A DNA stretch of 64,000 bases from Ga0077560 sp046330395. Lineage in GTDB: Bacteria > Actinomycetota > Thermoleophilia > Miltoncostaeales > Miltoncostaeaceae. The notes under the pieces are model-generated. The model worked only from the letters and a program-made list of their open reading frames with translations, did no database searches and was not told the DNA's origin. A program made the position numbers and the translations under genes. Where the stretch lies: assembly GCA_046330395.1 (NCBI GenBank), contig JAXLSS010000020.1:1-64000 (forward strand), read 5' to 3'. Positions within the stretch are counted from its first letter, which is position 1. The number at the start of each line of letters is the position of its first letter. Below are positions 55,181-64,000 of this stretch, one piece after another.

Positions 55181-55824
55181 GCGGTCCGCGGGTCGCGGTG
55201 CTGGACTACAAGATGTCGAACCTGCGCAGCGCCACCAAGGCCCTGGAGCGGCTGGGTGCCCGCGTGCAGGTGGCGGAGCACCCCGACCAGGCCGAGGACG
55301 CGCAGGCGGTGGTGCTGCCCGGCGTGGGGGCCTTCGGCGAGGCGATGCGGCGCATCCGCGCCCAGGGCCTGGACGGCGTGGCCCTGCGGGCCGCCGAGTC
55401 CGGCACGCCGCTGTTGGGCATCTGCCTGGGGCTGCAGCTGCTGTTCGACGAGAGCGAGGAGAGCCCGGGTGCGCGGGGCCTGGGGCTGCTGCCCGGTGCC
55501 GTCCGCCGCCTGGAGACCACGCGCAAGCTGCCGCAGATCGGCTGGAACACCGTGGAGTGGCGTGGCGACTGCCCGCTGGGGCCGCCGGCGGGCGCACCCG
55601 CCATGGATTCCACGTACTACTTCGTGCACAGCTTCTCGGTGCGGTCCGACCGCGCCGACCACGTGCTGGGCGTCACCGACCACGGGGGCCGGTTCGTGGC
55701 CGCCGCCGGGGCGGGTGGCGTGGCCGGGGTGCAGTTCCACCCCGAGAAGTCCAGCGGCGCCGGGCTGGGCCTTCTGGGCCGCTGGCTGGCGGGCGTGCGC
55801 GACCACGCGGAGGTGGCCGCGTGA
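55177..55824 (+). CDS. hisH: imidazole glycerol phosphate synthase subunit HisH
   Basis: This 215-residue class I glutamine amidotransferase supplies ammonia to HisF. The catalytic Cys is in LLGICLGLQLLF and the His in GVQFHPEKSSGAG. LPGVGAFGEAM and YYFVHSFSVR are also typical. GTG 55177 overlaps hisB, and the stop overlaps hisA. Confidence 0.95.
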   Translation: MSGPRVAVLDYKMSNLRSATKALERLGARVQVAEHPDQAEDAQAVVLPGVGAFGEAMRRIRAQGLDGVALRAAESGTPLLGICLGLQLLFDESEESPGARGLGLLPGAVRRLETTRKLPQIGWNTVEWRGDCPLGPPAGAPAMDSTYYFVHSFSVRSDRADHVLGVTDHGGRFVAAAGAGGVAGVQFHPEKSSGAGLGLLGRWLAGVRDHAEVAA

Positions 55825-56572
55825 TCCTGTTCCCGGCCATCGACCTGCAGGGGGGCCGCGCGGTGCGCCTGGTGCAGGGCGACTTCGCCCGCTCCACCGT
55901 GTTCAACGACGACCCGGTCAGCCAGGCGCGGGCGTTCTCGGCTCAGGGGGCCACGCACCTGCACGTGGTGGACCTGGACGGGGCGCGCGAGGGCGTGCCC
56001 GTGCACTCGGCGGAGGTGGCGGCCATCGCCGCGGCCTTCGACGGGGTGGTGCAGTTCGGCGGCGGCATGCGCTCCAAGGCGGCTATCGAGACCGCCCTGG
56101 CCACCGGCGCCGACCGGGTGGTGGTGGGCACCGCGGTGCTGGAGGACGAGCGCCTCCTGGCATGGGCCACCGAGCGCCTGGGCGACCGGCTGGTGGTGGC
56201 GGTGGACGCGCGCGACGGCAAGGTGGCCACCCACGGCTGGACCGTGGTGACCGATCAGGACGCCGAGGCGCTTGCCGAGCGGTTGATGACCACGGGCGTG
56301 CGGCACCTGCTGTACACCGACATCGGCCGCGACGGCATGCTGGAGGGCCCCAACCTCAAGGCGCTGCGGCACCTGGCCGCCGCGGTGCCGCCCATCGAGG
56401 TGGTGGCCAGCGGCGGCATCGGGACCCTCGACGACCTGCGCCGGCTGCGCGACCTGGGGCAGGACAACATCACCGGGGTCATCGTGGGCCGGGCGCTGTA
56501 CGAGGGCCGCTTCGACGTGGCCGAGGCGGTGAACGTGCTGGCACGGCCGTCGGCCAACCCCCGGAAGCGCAA

Positions 56573-56576
<4 letters not shown>
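55821..56576 (+). CDS. hisA: ProFAR isomerase HisA
   Basis: This 251-residue TIM-barrel enzyme isomerises ProFAR to PRFAR. It shows FPAIDLQGGRAVRLVQGDF with the catalytic Asp, HVVDLDGAR, QFGGGMRS and VVASGGIGTLDDL. It may be PriA, the bifunctional form that also serves tryptophan synthesis in actinobacteria; the sequence alone does not settle this. Overlap with hisH and hisF. Confidence 0.92.
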
Positions 56577-57324
<748 letters not shown>

Positions 57325-57328
<4 letters not shown>

Positions 57329-57726
57329 GCGACCTGCGGCCGGTGCGCACCGAGGCGGCGCCCGCCCCCGTGGCCGGCGCCCCCTACAGCCAGGCCATCT
57401 CGGTGCCGTGCGGGCGGATGGTGTTCGTGAGCGGGCAGGTGCCCGTGGACGTGGCCACCGGGGCCCTGGACGGCGACGACGTGCGCACCCAGACGGCGCG
57501 GTGCCTCACCAACATCCGGGTGATCCTGGAGGCGGCGGGCGCGGGCATGGCGGACGTGGCCAAGACCACCGTGTTCCTGGTGGACATGGCCGACTTCGCG
57601 GCCATGAACGCGGTATACGCCGAGGCGTTCGCCGGTCACGCCCCGGCGCGCGCCACCATCGGCGTGGCCGCCCTGCCCCTGGGTGCCCGGGTGGAGATCG
57701 AGGCCGTGGCGGTGGTGGCGGAGTAG
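57325..57726 (+). CDS. ridA: RidA family reactive enamine/imine deaminase
   Basis: This 133-residue YjgF/RidA protein hydrolyses 2-aminoacrylate and other reactive enamines. PYSQAISVPCGRMVFVSGQVP, the conserved Arg in APARATIGVAALP and EIEAVAVV fit. Such enamines arise from PLP enzymes, several of which lie nearby. It overlaps hisF by GTGA, so it is expressed with the histidine operon. Confidence 0.92.
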
Positions 57727-57731
57727 GGGCG

Positions 57732-58376
57732 GTGCCGGCCGGCCGGGTGTTCGTGTTCGACGTGGACGGCACGCTGTACCCGAACGACCACGCCTTCGCG
57801 CTGGCGCTGCATGCGCGCCACGGGGAGGTGTTCCGCCGGGCGGTGGGATTGGACGGCCCGGACGCACACGCCGAGTTCGTGCGGCTGTCGCGGCGGCACG
57901 GGCTGGGGCTGATCGGCGTGGCGCGCGAGCACGACGGGGACCTGGCCGCGCTGCTGGCCGATGCGCACGACGTGGACGCCGGGGTGCTGCGGCCGCAACG
58001 GTGGCTGGTGCCCGCCGTGGCGGCGCTGCCGGGGCGACGCCTGATGTTCACCAACGGCCCCCGCGCCCACGCGGTGCGCGTGGTGGCGGCCCTGGGGCTG
58101 TCGGAACTTATCGTCGGCGGGCTGTCGATCGAGGACATGACCGAGTGGCCCAAGCCCAGCCCGGAGGCGTTCGCGGCGCTGCTGGCGCTGGCCGGCGTCC
58201 CGCCCGAGCGCATCGTGCTGTTCGAGGACAGCCTCACCGTTGCCGCGGCCGCGGCCGGCCGGGGCATCCGCGTGGCGCTGGTGGGCGCGCCGCCTCAGCC
58301 GGTGCCGGATGGGGTCGTCGCCCATCCCGGCCTGCGCGCCGCCCTCAGCTGGGCGGGTGGATTGCCGCCGCCCTGA
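57732..58376 (+). CDS. HAD family hydrolase (pyrimidine 5'-nucleotidase-like)
   Basis: This 214-residue phosphatase has HAD motif I DVDGTLYPND, motif II FTNGPRAHA, motif III Lys in WPKPSPEAF and motif IV FEDSLTVAAA. The helical cap insert after motif I and RHGLGLIGVAREH resemble the SDT1/pyrimidine 5'-nucleotidase branch. It is the last gene of the his cluster. HisB has no phosphatase domain here and no HisN is present, so a role as histidinol-phosphatase is possible but unproven. GTG 57732 lies six bases past the ridA stop. Confidence 0.85.
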   Translation: MPAGRVFVFDVDGTLYPNDHAFALALHARHGEVFRRAVGLDGPDAHAEFVRLSRRHGLGLIGVAREHDGDLAALLADAHDVDAGVLRPQRWLVPAVAALPGRRLMFTNGPRAHAVRVVAALGLSELIVGGLSIEDMTEWPKPSPEAFAALLALAGVPPERIVLFEDSLTVAAAAAGRGIRVALVGAPPQPVPDGVVAHPGLRAALSWAGGLPPP

Positions 58377-58388
58377 CGGGCGATGCGT

Positions 58389-58643
58389 CTACTCCCACCA
58401 CGTCCTCCGCTCGCGCAGCGTGTCGATGGCGATGCGGTCGAAGTACTGCGGCGCCTCCTGGAAGGGGCGGCCCGCGTTCTCCGGGGCGTCCACCCACACG
58501 CGGAAGTCCCGGTTGACACGCATCCAGGCGTCCTCCAGGCCGGTGATGTCCAGCGCCTCGTATTCGGCCAGCGCGGCCATCAGGCGCGGGTCGCGCAGGG
58601 GGGACACCTCGGGGAGTTTCTGTGACAGCGGATCCCAGCTCAT
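58389..58643 (-). CDS. small conserved-looking protein, unknown function
   Basis: This 84-residue acidic protein begins MSWDPLSQKLPEVSPLRD and ends with a basic IDTLRERRTWWE. It has no hydrophobic segment or known motif. TATCGT lies seven bases before ATG 58643 on the minus strand, so it is a leaderless candidate. It is convergent with the HAD gene and divergent from cca. I cannot assign a role. Confidence 0.5.
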   Translation of the reverse strand: MSWDPLSQKLPEVSPLRDPRLMAALAEYEALDITGLEDAWMRVNRDFRVWVDAPENAGRPFQEAPQYFDRIAIDTLRERRTWWE

Positions 58644-58724
58644 GCCGGTCACGATACCGGTGCCGCCACCCCCGCCACCGGTGCCGTGGGGTCGGCCGAG
58701 CCGGTTGGCGATACTGGTCCCCTC

Positions 58725-59906
58725 ATGCCGGCCCTGAATGACCACCGCGACGTCCTGCACCACCCGCTGCTGGTGGCGGTGCGCCCCCACCTGCGCGTCG
58801 CCGTGGCCGCGGTGGGGGGCGTGGTGCGCGACGCCTTGCTGGGCCGCGCGCACGGTGGTGACCTGGATCTGGTCACCCGCGCGGACGCGCCCACCGAGGC
58901 CGCCCGCATCGCCCGTGCCATGGGCGCCGAGTTGACCGCGCACCCCCGGTTCCGCACCGCCACGCTGCGCCTGCCGGACGGCGCGGGCCATGTGGACGTC
59001 ATCTCCGCCCGCAGCGAGCGGTACCCCCACCCGGGGGCCCTGCCGGAGGTGTCGCCCGGGACGGTGGCCGACGACCTGGCCCGGCGCGATTTCAGCATCA
59101 ACGCGATGGCGGTGTGGGTGACCGGACCCGCCGCCGAACGGCTGGAGGACCCCACCGGGGGGCTCGCCGACCTCCGGGCGGGCGTCGTGCGCGCGCTGCG
59201 CGAGGACGCCTTCCATGAGGACCCCAGCCGTGTGGTGCGTGCGGCCCGCTACGCCGGCCGGCTGGGGTTCGACCTGGATCCCGATACGCGCGCCGCGGCG
59301 GCCAGGGAGGCGCCGCGGCTGCGCTGGGACGCCTCCCGCGTGGCCGGTGAGCTGCGGCGGTTGCTTGAGGAGGCCGATCCCGTGCCGGGCCTGGGGCTGC
59401 TGGCCGGCCTGGGCGCCCCGCACCTCGAACCCGATCCGGCGGCGCGGCTGCACGCGGTGGACCGCGCCACGGGCATGCCGGGGGCACCGGAGCTGCCGGT
59501 GTGGGCCGTGCGGCTGGGGATGCTGATGCCCGAGGCGGTGCTGGCCCACGTGGCGCTCCCCGGCTGGGGGCTCACCGTGGCCGCCGAGGTGCGCCGGGGC
59601 TGGGAGCGTCGCGGACGGCGGCCGCCGGAGTCCGTCGCGGCGCGACCGTGTTTTGGCCGCGATGCGCCCGGCCGAGACGCTGGGGCGTTCGCCGCCGGGG
59701 CGGCCGCCGTGGAGGACTGGTGGCTGCATCAGCGCGACCTGCGGCTCCACATCACGGGGGCCGACCTGCTGGAGCTCGGCGTCCCGCAGGGGCCGCGCAT
59801 CGGGGCCACGCTGGCTGCGGTGCGGGCCGACGTGCTGGACGGCCTGGTGCCCGACGACCGCGACCAGCAGCTGCGCGCCGCGCGCCGGATGGCCGACGGC
59901 GCATGA
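58725..59906 (+). CDS. cca: CCA tRNA nucleotidyltransferase
   Basis: This 393-residue class II enzyme (or a poly(A) polymerase relative) adds the 3' CCA to tRNA. It shows VGGVVRDALLGR, GDLDLVTRAD with the catalytic Asp pair, RRDFSINAMAVWV, EDPTGGLADLRAGVVRAL and EDPSRVVRAARYAGRLGF. Residues around 305-322 look wrong: the alternative frame between ~59,640 and ~59,690 reads RDRVLAAMRPAETLG, implying one inserted and one deleted base that cancel. TACTGG lies seven bases before ATG 58725. The stop overlaps pgeF. Confidence 0.9.
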   Translation: MPALNDHRDVLHHPLLVAVRPHLRVAVAAVGGVVRDALLGRAHGGDLDLVTRADAPTEAARIARAMGAELTAHPRFRTATLRLPDGAGHVDVISARSERYPHPGALPEVSPGTVADDLARRDFSINAMAVWVTGPAAERLEDPTGGLADLRAGVVRALREDAFHEDPSRVVRAARYAGRLGFDLDPDTRAAAAREAPRLRWDASRVAGELRRLLEEADPVPGLGLLAGLGAPHLEPDPAARLHAVDRATGMPGAPELPVWAVRLGMLMPEAVLAHVALPGWGLTVAAEVRRGWERRGRRPPESVAARPCFGRDAPGRDAGAFAAGAAAVEDWWLHQRDLRLHITGADLLELGVPQGPRIGATLAAVRADVLDGLVPDDRDQQLRAARRMADGA

Positions 59907-60649
59907 CGCCGCGGCTGATCCGGCCCCCGGTGGACGGCCCCGCCGCCGCCGCGTTCACCACACGCGTGGGCGGCGCCAGCACGGGCCCGTACGCGCAGGG
60001 CAACCTCTGCGGGGCGCAGGGCGACGATCCCGCGGCCGTCCGGGCCAACCGCGCCGCCGTGTGCGCCGAGCTCGGCCTCGACCCGCTGCGCGTCAGCGTG
60101 AACGCCCAGGTGCACGGCACCGCCGTGCGGGCGGTGGGCGATGCGCCGGCGGGCGTCGGGTTCGCCGACGCGCTCACCGGCTGGCCGCAGGCCGACGGGC
60201 TGGTCACCCGGCACCCCGGGTGCGGGCTGGTGGTGCTGGGTGCCGACTGCGTGCCGGTGCTGCTGTGGCGGCGCGACACCGCGGCCGTGGCCGCCACGCA
60301 CGCGGGCTGGCGCGGCCTGGTGGGCGGGGTGCTCACGCGGGCGCTCGAGGCCCTGGGGGATCCCGGCCGGGTGGGCGCCGCGGTGGGCGCCGGCATCGGC
60401 CCGTGCTGCTTCCGGGTGGGTGCGGAGGTGCGCGAGGTGTTCACGCGGCGGTTCGGCCCGGCGGTGGTGGTGGGCGAGCAGGTCGATCTGGCGGGCGCGG
60501 TGGGCGTGGCGCTGCGGGAGGCCGGCGTGCCCGCGGGCGCCATCTGGACCATGGACACCTGCACGGTGTGCGACGGCGAGCGCTGGTTCAGCCACCGGCG
60601 GGACGCCGGCGTCACGGGACGCCAGGCGGGCATCATCTGGCCGCTGTGA
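59903..60649 (+). CDS. pgeF: PgeF/YfiH laccase-domain protein (peptidoglycan editing factor)
   Basis: This 248-residue protein of the DUF152/YfiH family has the zinc-binding His-Cys-His motifs NAQVHGTAV, LGADCVPVLLW and ATHAGWRGLVGG, plus GAGIGPCCFRVG. Homologues remove L-Ser-containing peptidoglycan precursors or act on purine nucleosides. ATG 59903 overlaps the cca stop. It is followed by yggS, a frequent neighbour in division clusters. Confidence 0.92.
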   Translation: MTPRLIRPPVDGPAAAAFTTRVGGASTGPYAQGNLCGAQGDDPAAVRANRAAVCAELGLDPLRVSVNAQVHGTAVRAVGDAPAGVGFADALTGWPQADGLVTRHPGCGLVVLGADCVPVLLWRRDTAAVAATHAGWRGLVGGVLTRALEALGDPGRVGAAVGAGIGPCCFRVGAEVREVFTRRFGPAVVVGEQVDLAGAVGVALREAGVPAGAIWTMDTCTVCDGERWFSHRRDAGVTGRQAGIIWPL

Positions 60650-60663
60650 CACCATCGACGCCC

Positions 60664-61359
60664 ATGAGCCTGCACCCCCAGCGGCTGCGCGAGGCCCTGG
60701 CCGACACGCGCCACCGGCTGGACGAGGCCGCCGCGCGCGGGGGCCGGGCCGCCGGTGCCGTGGAGATCGTGGTGGCGGGCAAGTACGTGTCCCCGCAGGA
60801 CGCCCCCGTCCTGGTCGAGGCGGGCGTGCGGGTGGTGGGGGAGAACCGCCTGCAGGACCTGCAGGCCAAGCGCGCCGTGGTGGGCGATGCCCTGGTCTTC
60901 GACTTCATCGGGCATCTGCAGCGGCGCAAGGTGGCCGGGGTGCTGGCGATGGTGCGGCTGGTGCACAGCGTGGACTCGGCGTCGCTGGCGGCGGAGATCG
61001 CACGGCGTGCGGAAGGTGAGGTCCGCGTGCTCGTCGAAGTGAACATCGATGAGGAACCGACCAAGGCCGGCATCCCCCCGCGGGACCTGCGCGCATTCAT
61101 CCAGGAGGTCTCCGTGCACCCACAGCTGGTGATCGGAGGGCTCATGGTGATGCCCGCGCCCGCCCCCACCCCCGAGCACAGCCGGGGCGCCTTCGCGCGC
61201 GCCCGGGAACTTGCATCCGGGCTGGCGGAGGAATGGACTGGACGTCACGATTTCCGTGACCTGTCCATGGGGACCAGTCAGGATCATCTGGTCGCGGCCG
61301 AGGAGGGTGCAACCATCGTGCGGGTTGGACGCGGATTGATCGAGCGGGGGCGAGCCTGA
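60664..61359 (+). CDS. yggS: YggS family PLP homeostasis protein
   Basis: This 231-residue PLP-binding protein controls free pyridoxal phosphate and amino-acid balance. The PLP lysine is in EIVVAGKYVS; VVGENRLQDLQAK, FDFIGHLQRRKV and VEVNIDEEPTKAGI follow. The usual MGMSxD near the C-terminus reads LSMGTSQDH here. It belongs to the sepF-proC-yggT block near division genes. The stop shares one base with the sepF ATG. Confidence 0.93.
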   Translation: MSLHPQRLREALADTRHRLDEAAARGGRAAGAVEIVVAGKYVSPQDAPVLVEAGVRVVGENRLQDLQAKRAVVGDALVFDFIGHLQRRKVAGVLAMVRLVHSVDSASLAAEIARRAEGEVRVLVEVNIDEEPTKAGIPPRDLRAFIQEVSVHPQLVIGGLMVMPAPAPTPEHSRGAFARARELASGLAEEWTGRHDFRDLSMGTSQDHLVAAEEGATIVRVGRGLIERGRA

Positions 61360-61925
61360 TGGCGATTGGCGACATGTGGCGCCGCACACTCGTGTACTTC
61401 GGGATGGCGGACGACCCCGAGGACGACGAGTTCTACGAGGATGAGGACCCGCCCACGCGGGCGCGCGGCGGTTCGTCGTCGTCCACCCGGTACGGCGCGG
61501 CCGACGATCTGGAGCGCGGCTACCGCGAACGGCCCAACGTGCGCCGCATCTCCACACCGCGGACGTCCCGCCGGGACGACTTCGACGACGCGTACGACGA
61601 CGTGCCGTCGCGGCCGGTGATGCGCGCGGTCGAGAGCCGCCCGCAGCGCTCCGAGGTGCACCTGGTGGTGCCCAAGAACTTCAACGACGCCCAGCAGATC
61701 GGCGACAAGTTCAAGGCCAACGTGCCGGTCATCCTCAACCTGCAGAGCGCCGAGACCGACCTTGCCAAGCGGCTCATCGACTTCTCAAGCGGGCTCACCT
61801 ACGCCCTGGACGGCGGGATGCAGCGCGTGGCCGACAAGGTGTTCATGCTGACGCCCCGCAACGTCGAGGTTTCGGCCGAGGAACGCGCCCGGCTGCTGGA
61901 GAAGGGCTTCTTCAACCAGTACTGA
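61359..61925 (+). CDS. sepF: SepF cell division protein
   Basis: This 188-residue protein helps tether and bundle FtsZ. The N-terminal amphipathic membrane helix region (MAIGDMWRRTLVYFGM), an acidic disordered linker (~residues 20-85) and the C-terminal SepF domain (VVPKNFNDAQQIGDKF, VILNLQSAETDLAKRLIDF, YALDGGMQRVADKVFML) are clear. It follows yggS without a gap. FtsZ is not in the window but usually lies upstream. Confidence 0.94.
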   Translation: MAIGDMWRRTLVYFGMADDPEDDEFYEDEDPPTRARGGSSSSTRYGAADDLERGYRERPNVRRISTPRTSRRDDFDDAYDDVPSRPVMRAVESRPQRSEVHLVVPKNFNDAQQIGDKFKANVPVILNLQSAETDLAKRLIDFSSGLTYALDGGMQRVADKVFMLTPRNVEVSAEERARLLEKGFFNQY

Positions 61926-61938
61926 CGTCCCGGGCGGC

Positions 61939-61944
61939 TAAGCT
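61939..61944 (+). promoter_or_regulatory. -10 box of leaderless proC
   Basis: TAAGCT ends seven bases before GTG 61952, just after the sepF stop. Confidence 0.45.
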
Positions 61945-61951
61945 CCACACC

Positions 61952-62767
61952 GTGAGCGACGACACCAGCGGTGACGCCTGGCCCACCTCGGTGGGCCTGG
62001 TGGGCTCCGGGGCGATGGGCCGGGCCATGCTGGCGGGGCTGGTGCGTGGCCGGCCCTCCCTGGGCGCGGCGTGCGTGGTGGCCGACGCCATCCCCGAGGC
62101 CGCACGGGCCGGCGCGCAGGAGGTTGGCGGCACCGTGGGCACCGTGGCGCAGGCCACGGCGTGCACGCTGGTGCTGCTGGCGGTCAAGCCGAAGGACGCG
62201 GAGGCGTGCCTGCGGGAGGTGGCCGCAGCCTCGGGGCCCGGCACCGTGGTGCTGTCGGTGGTGGCCGGGTGGGACCTGGCCAGGTTCCGGGCGCATCTGC
62301 CGGCCGGGGTCGGGGTGGTGCGCACGATGCCCAACCTGGCGGTGCGCCTGGGCGCCGGCATCGTGGCGATGGCCACCGACGGCGTGGACGAGCTGGCCAT
62401 GGCGGGGATGCGTGCCCTGCTGGCGCCCCTGGGCACGGTGGTGGAGCTTCCGGAGTCGCTGTTCGGCGCCGCCACGGCGCTGGCCGGGTCGGGACCCGGC
62501 CTCCTGGCGCTGGTGGCCGAGGCGCTGGAGGAGGGCGGCGTGTCCTCGGGGCTCACGCGGCCGCAGGCCCGCGCGCTGGCGCAGGGCGCCATGGCCGGCA
62601 CCGCCGCGCTGCTGGCCGGGGGTGAGGACCCGGCGGCGCTGCGCCAGCGGGTAAGCTCGCCGGCGGGCACCACGGTGGCCGGCCTGTCGGTGCTGGAACG
62701 CGGTGCGGTTCGCGCGCACATCGCCGATGCGGTGGTGGCCGCGGCGCGGCGCGCCGCGGAGTTGTAG
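61952..62767 (+). CDS. proC: pyrroline-5-carboxylate reductase
   Basis: This 271-residue enzyme completes proline synthesis. NAD(P)-binding VGLVGSGAMGRAMLAGL, LLAVKPKDAEACLREV, MPNLAVRLGAG and the C-terminal TALAGSGPGLLALVAEAL and SSPAGTTVAGLSVLE are typical. GTG 61952 has TAAGCT seven bases upstream. It sits between sepF and yggT, a conserved order in Gram-positives. Confidence 0.93.
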   Translation: MSDDTSGDAWPTSVGLVGSGAMGRAMLAGLVRGRPSLGAACVVADAIPEAARAGAQEVGGTVGTVAQATACTLVLLAVKPKDAEACLREVAAASGPGTVVLSVVAGWDLARFRAHLPAGVGVVRTMPNLAVRLGAGIVAMATDGVDELAMAGMRALLAPLGTVVELPESLFGAATALAGSGPGLLALVAEALEEGGVSSGLTRPQARALAQGAMAGTAALLAGGEDPAALRQRVSSPAGTTVAGLSVLERGAVRAHIADAVVAAARRAAEL

Positions 62768-62786
62768 GGCGACTGGAGGTTTCTGA

Positions 62787-63050
62787 GTGGGTCGGCTGGT
62801 CACCTATGTGAGCGCGCTGTTCCTGGTGTTCATCATCCTGATCCTGCTGCGGATCGTGCTGTCGTACCTGCCCCGACCCTACTCCGGTCCCTGGCGGTCG
62901 GTGTACGAGTTCATCTGCCAGAGCACCGACTGGTACCTCAACCTGTTCCGCCGCTTCATCCCGCCGCTGGGGATGCTGGACCTGTCGCCCATGGTGGCCC
63001 TCATCGTGCTCTACATCGTCCGCAGCATGGTGGTGAACCTGCTTGGCTGA
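62787..63050 (+). CDS. yggT: YggT family membrane protein
   Basis: This 87-residue protein has two hydrophobic segments (residues ~5-25 and ~64-84) separated by the family motif DWYLNLFRRFIPP. It belongs to the division/envelope cluster and may help osmotic or division control. GGAGG lies upstream of GTG 62787. It overlaps the next gene, which starts at TTG 63043. Confidence 0.9.
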   Translation: MGRLVTYVSALFLVFIILILLRIVLSYLPRPYSGPWRSVYEFICQSTDWYLNLFRRFIPPLGMLDLSPMVALIVLYIVRSMVVNLLG

Positions 63051-63369
63051 CCGCCCCCCGTGGGTCACCCCCGCCGCCGGTGGGGCGATCGTGGCGGTGA
63101 AGGCGGTGCCGCGATCCCGGCGCACCGTGGCGGTGGGCGTGCAGGACGGTGCCGTGCGGGTGCAGATCGCCGCCGCCCCCCACAAGGGGCAGAGCAACGC
63201 CGCGCTGTGCGCCTACCTGGCGCAGGCGGCGGGGGTGCGGCCGTCGGCGGTGCGGGTGCGCCGCGGCTCGTCGGGCGCACGCAAGCTGTGTGAGGTGGAC
63301 GGCCCCACCGACGCCGTCATCCGGTCGCTGGTGGCCCGCCTGGAGGCCGACATGGGGGTGGCGGCGTGA
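63043..63369 (+). CDS. yggU: DUF167/YggU family protein
   Basis: This 108-residue protein matches DUF167 (YggU): IVAVKAVPRSRRTVAVGVQ, AAPHKGQSNAALCAYLAQA and VRVRRGSSGARKLCEV. Function is unknown, though it is often beside yggT. TTG 63043 overlaps yggT, and its stop overlaps lspA. Confidence 0.85.
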   Translation: MADRPPWVTPAAGGAIVAVKAVPRSRRTVAVGVQDGAVRVQIAAAPHKGQSNAALCAYLAQAAGVRPSAVRVRRGSSGARKLCEVDGPTDAVIRSLVARLEADMGVAA

Positions 63370-63896
63370 GTCACGGCCGGCGGCTCAGCGCCGACCATGT
63401 GCGTCAGGCCACCGAGCGGCGCACCCGCCGCCAGCGCCGCTCGCGCTGGACCCTGGTGGCGTCCCTGGCGGCCGTGGCGTTCGCCCTGGACCTGCTGGTG
63501 AAGATCATGGTCCGGTCCGCGTACCGCGAGGGCGAGGGGACCGACATCACCGGGTTCCTCCGGATCGGGCGGGTCACCAACGACGGCATCGCCTTCGGCC
63601 TGTTCCCGGGCAACCAGAGCGCCGTGGCCATCATCACCCTGCTGGCGCTGTGCGGGATCGCGGTGGCGCTGGTGGGGCTGGTGCGCCGCAACACCTGGGC
63701 CGCGGCGGGCGCCGGGCTGCTGGTGGGCGGCAGCCTCGGCAACCTGCTGGACCGGGTCACGCGGGACGGGGTCACCGACTTCATCCACGTCGGCCGGTTC
63801 GCCCCCTTCAACGTGGCCGACTGCTGCATCACCGTGGGCGCGGTGATGATCGTGATGGGGCTGATGGAGTCCTCCGAGGGCGACGCGTCCCGCTGA
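63366..63896 (+). CDS. lspA: lipoprotein signal peptidase
   Basis: This 176-residue aspartic protease has four transmembrane segments and removes lipoprotein signal peptides. VTNDGIAFGLF, GGSLGNLLDRVTRDGVTDFI with Asp129 and FAPFNVADCCI with Asp152 are the catalytic motifs. A basic N-terminal extension (~38 residues, Arg-rich) precedes TM1 and is longer than usual. GTG 63366 overlaps the yggU stop. The next gene starts at or near its stop. Confidence 0.93.
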   Translation: MSHGRRLSADHVRQATERRTRRQRRSRWTLVASLAAVAFALDLLVKIMVRSAYREGEGTDITGFLRIGRVTNDGIAFGLFPGNQSAVAIITLLALCGIAVALVGLVRRNTWAAAGAGLLVGGSLGNLLDRVTRDGVTDFIHVGRFAPFNVADCCITVGAVMIVMGLMESSEGDASR

Positions 63897-64000
63897 GCGG
63901 GCCCGCCGTCACCGCGCACGTGGGGCCTGCCGAGGCGGGGATGCGGCTGGACGTGTTCGTGGCGGGGCTGGAGGCAGTGGGCAGCCGCGCGGAGGCGCAG
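63893..64000 (+). CDS. RluD-type pseudouridine synthase, N-terminal start (runs off window)
   Basis: The first ~36 codons in frame read ...VGPAEAGMRLDVFVAGLEA and SRAEAQ, the start of the S4 domain of RluD-family rRNA pseudouridine synthases, which usually follow lspA. The start codon is uncertain: CTG 63893 overlaps the lspA stop, and GTG 63920 is another choice. The catalytic domain lies outside the window. Confidence 0.7.
   Translation, partial: MSGPAVTAHVGPAEAGMRLDVFVAGLEAVGSRAEAQ

Overview
The window is a very GC-rich, gene-dense chromosomal segment from an actinobacterium. Support: strong third-position G/C, GTG and TTG starts, ATGA/GTGA/TTGA start-stop overlaps, many starts placed 6-8 bases after a TANNNT box (leaderless style), an actinobacterial-type SerC, SepF/YggT beside LspA, and a membrane protein with AVTAGKL-like repeats of a kind I associate with Thermoleophilia/Solirubrobacterales. 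I favour a deep-branching lineage near Thermoleophilia, but only 16S placement would settle it. No phage, IS element, CRISPR array or tRNA gene was found.

Layout. 1-7.2 kb: start of glutamate synthase (leaving the window), a rhomboid protease, an M42 peptidase coupled to a secreted cell-wall protein, and an ABC-2 exporter (two permeases, one ATPase). 7.3-14.5 kb: a DksA-type zinc-finger protein, a structured non-coding stretch, a second ABC exporter divergent from a histidine kinase/response regulator pair, heme A synthase (CtaA), an anti-sigma-like membrane protein and a CopC-CopD copper protein. 14.6-17.7 kb: gatCAB. 17.8-36.7 kb: a branched-chain amino acid and serine supercluster (ilvN, ilvC, serA, serC, leuA, leuC, leuD, leuB, ilvD, ilvE, cimA) interrupted by a chemoreceptor, a TolB-like protein and two paralogous membrane proteins. 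36.7-41.0 kb: a DegT aminotransferase, argH, mpg and tyrS, all with broken frames as written. 40.97-46.5 kb: an rRNA operon (promoter, boxA leader, 16S, tRNA-less spacer, 23S, 5S, terminator). 46.5-58.4 kb: xseAB, two small unknown genes, a class V aminotransferase, a MurA with Asp for Cys, and a tightly overlapped hisZGDBHAF-ridA-HAD operon. 58.4-64 kb: cca, pgeF, yggS, sepF, proC, yggT, yggU, lspA and the start of an RluD-type pseudouridine synthase, a division/envelope block.

The amino-acid genes work together. CimA starts isoleucine synthesis from pyruvate. LeuCD and LeuB probably serve both the citramalate and isopropylmalate branches. IlvC and IlvD complete the common pathway and IlvE transaminates. 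A short leucine-rich ORF followed by hairpins precedes leuA and looks like an attenuator. IlvB, HisC, HisE and HisI are not in the window.

Sequence quality matters here. Single-base indels break gatB, the TolB-like gene, cimA and degT, and dense indels break argH, mpg and tyrS. Compensating indel pairs sit inside the cell-wall protein gene and cca. The 16S gene lacks one G in a universally conserved site and has an abnormal 530-loop. Consensus error is the simplest explanation, so broken frames should not be read as gene loss without read-level checking.
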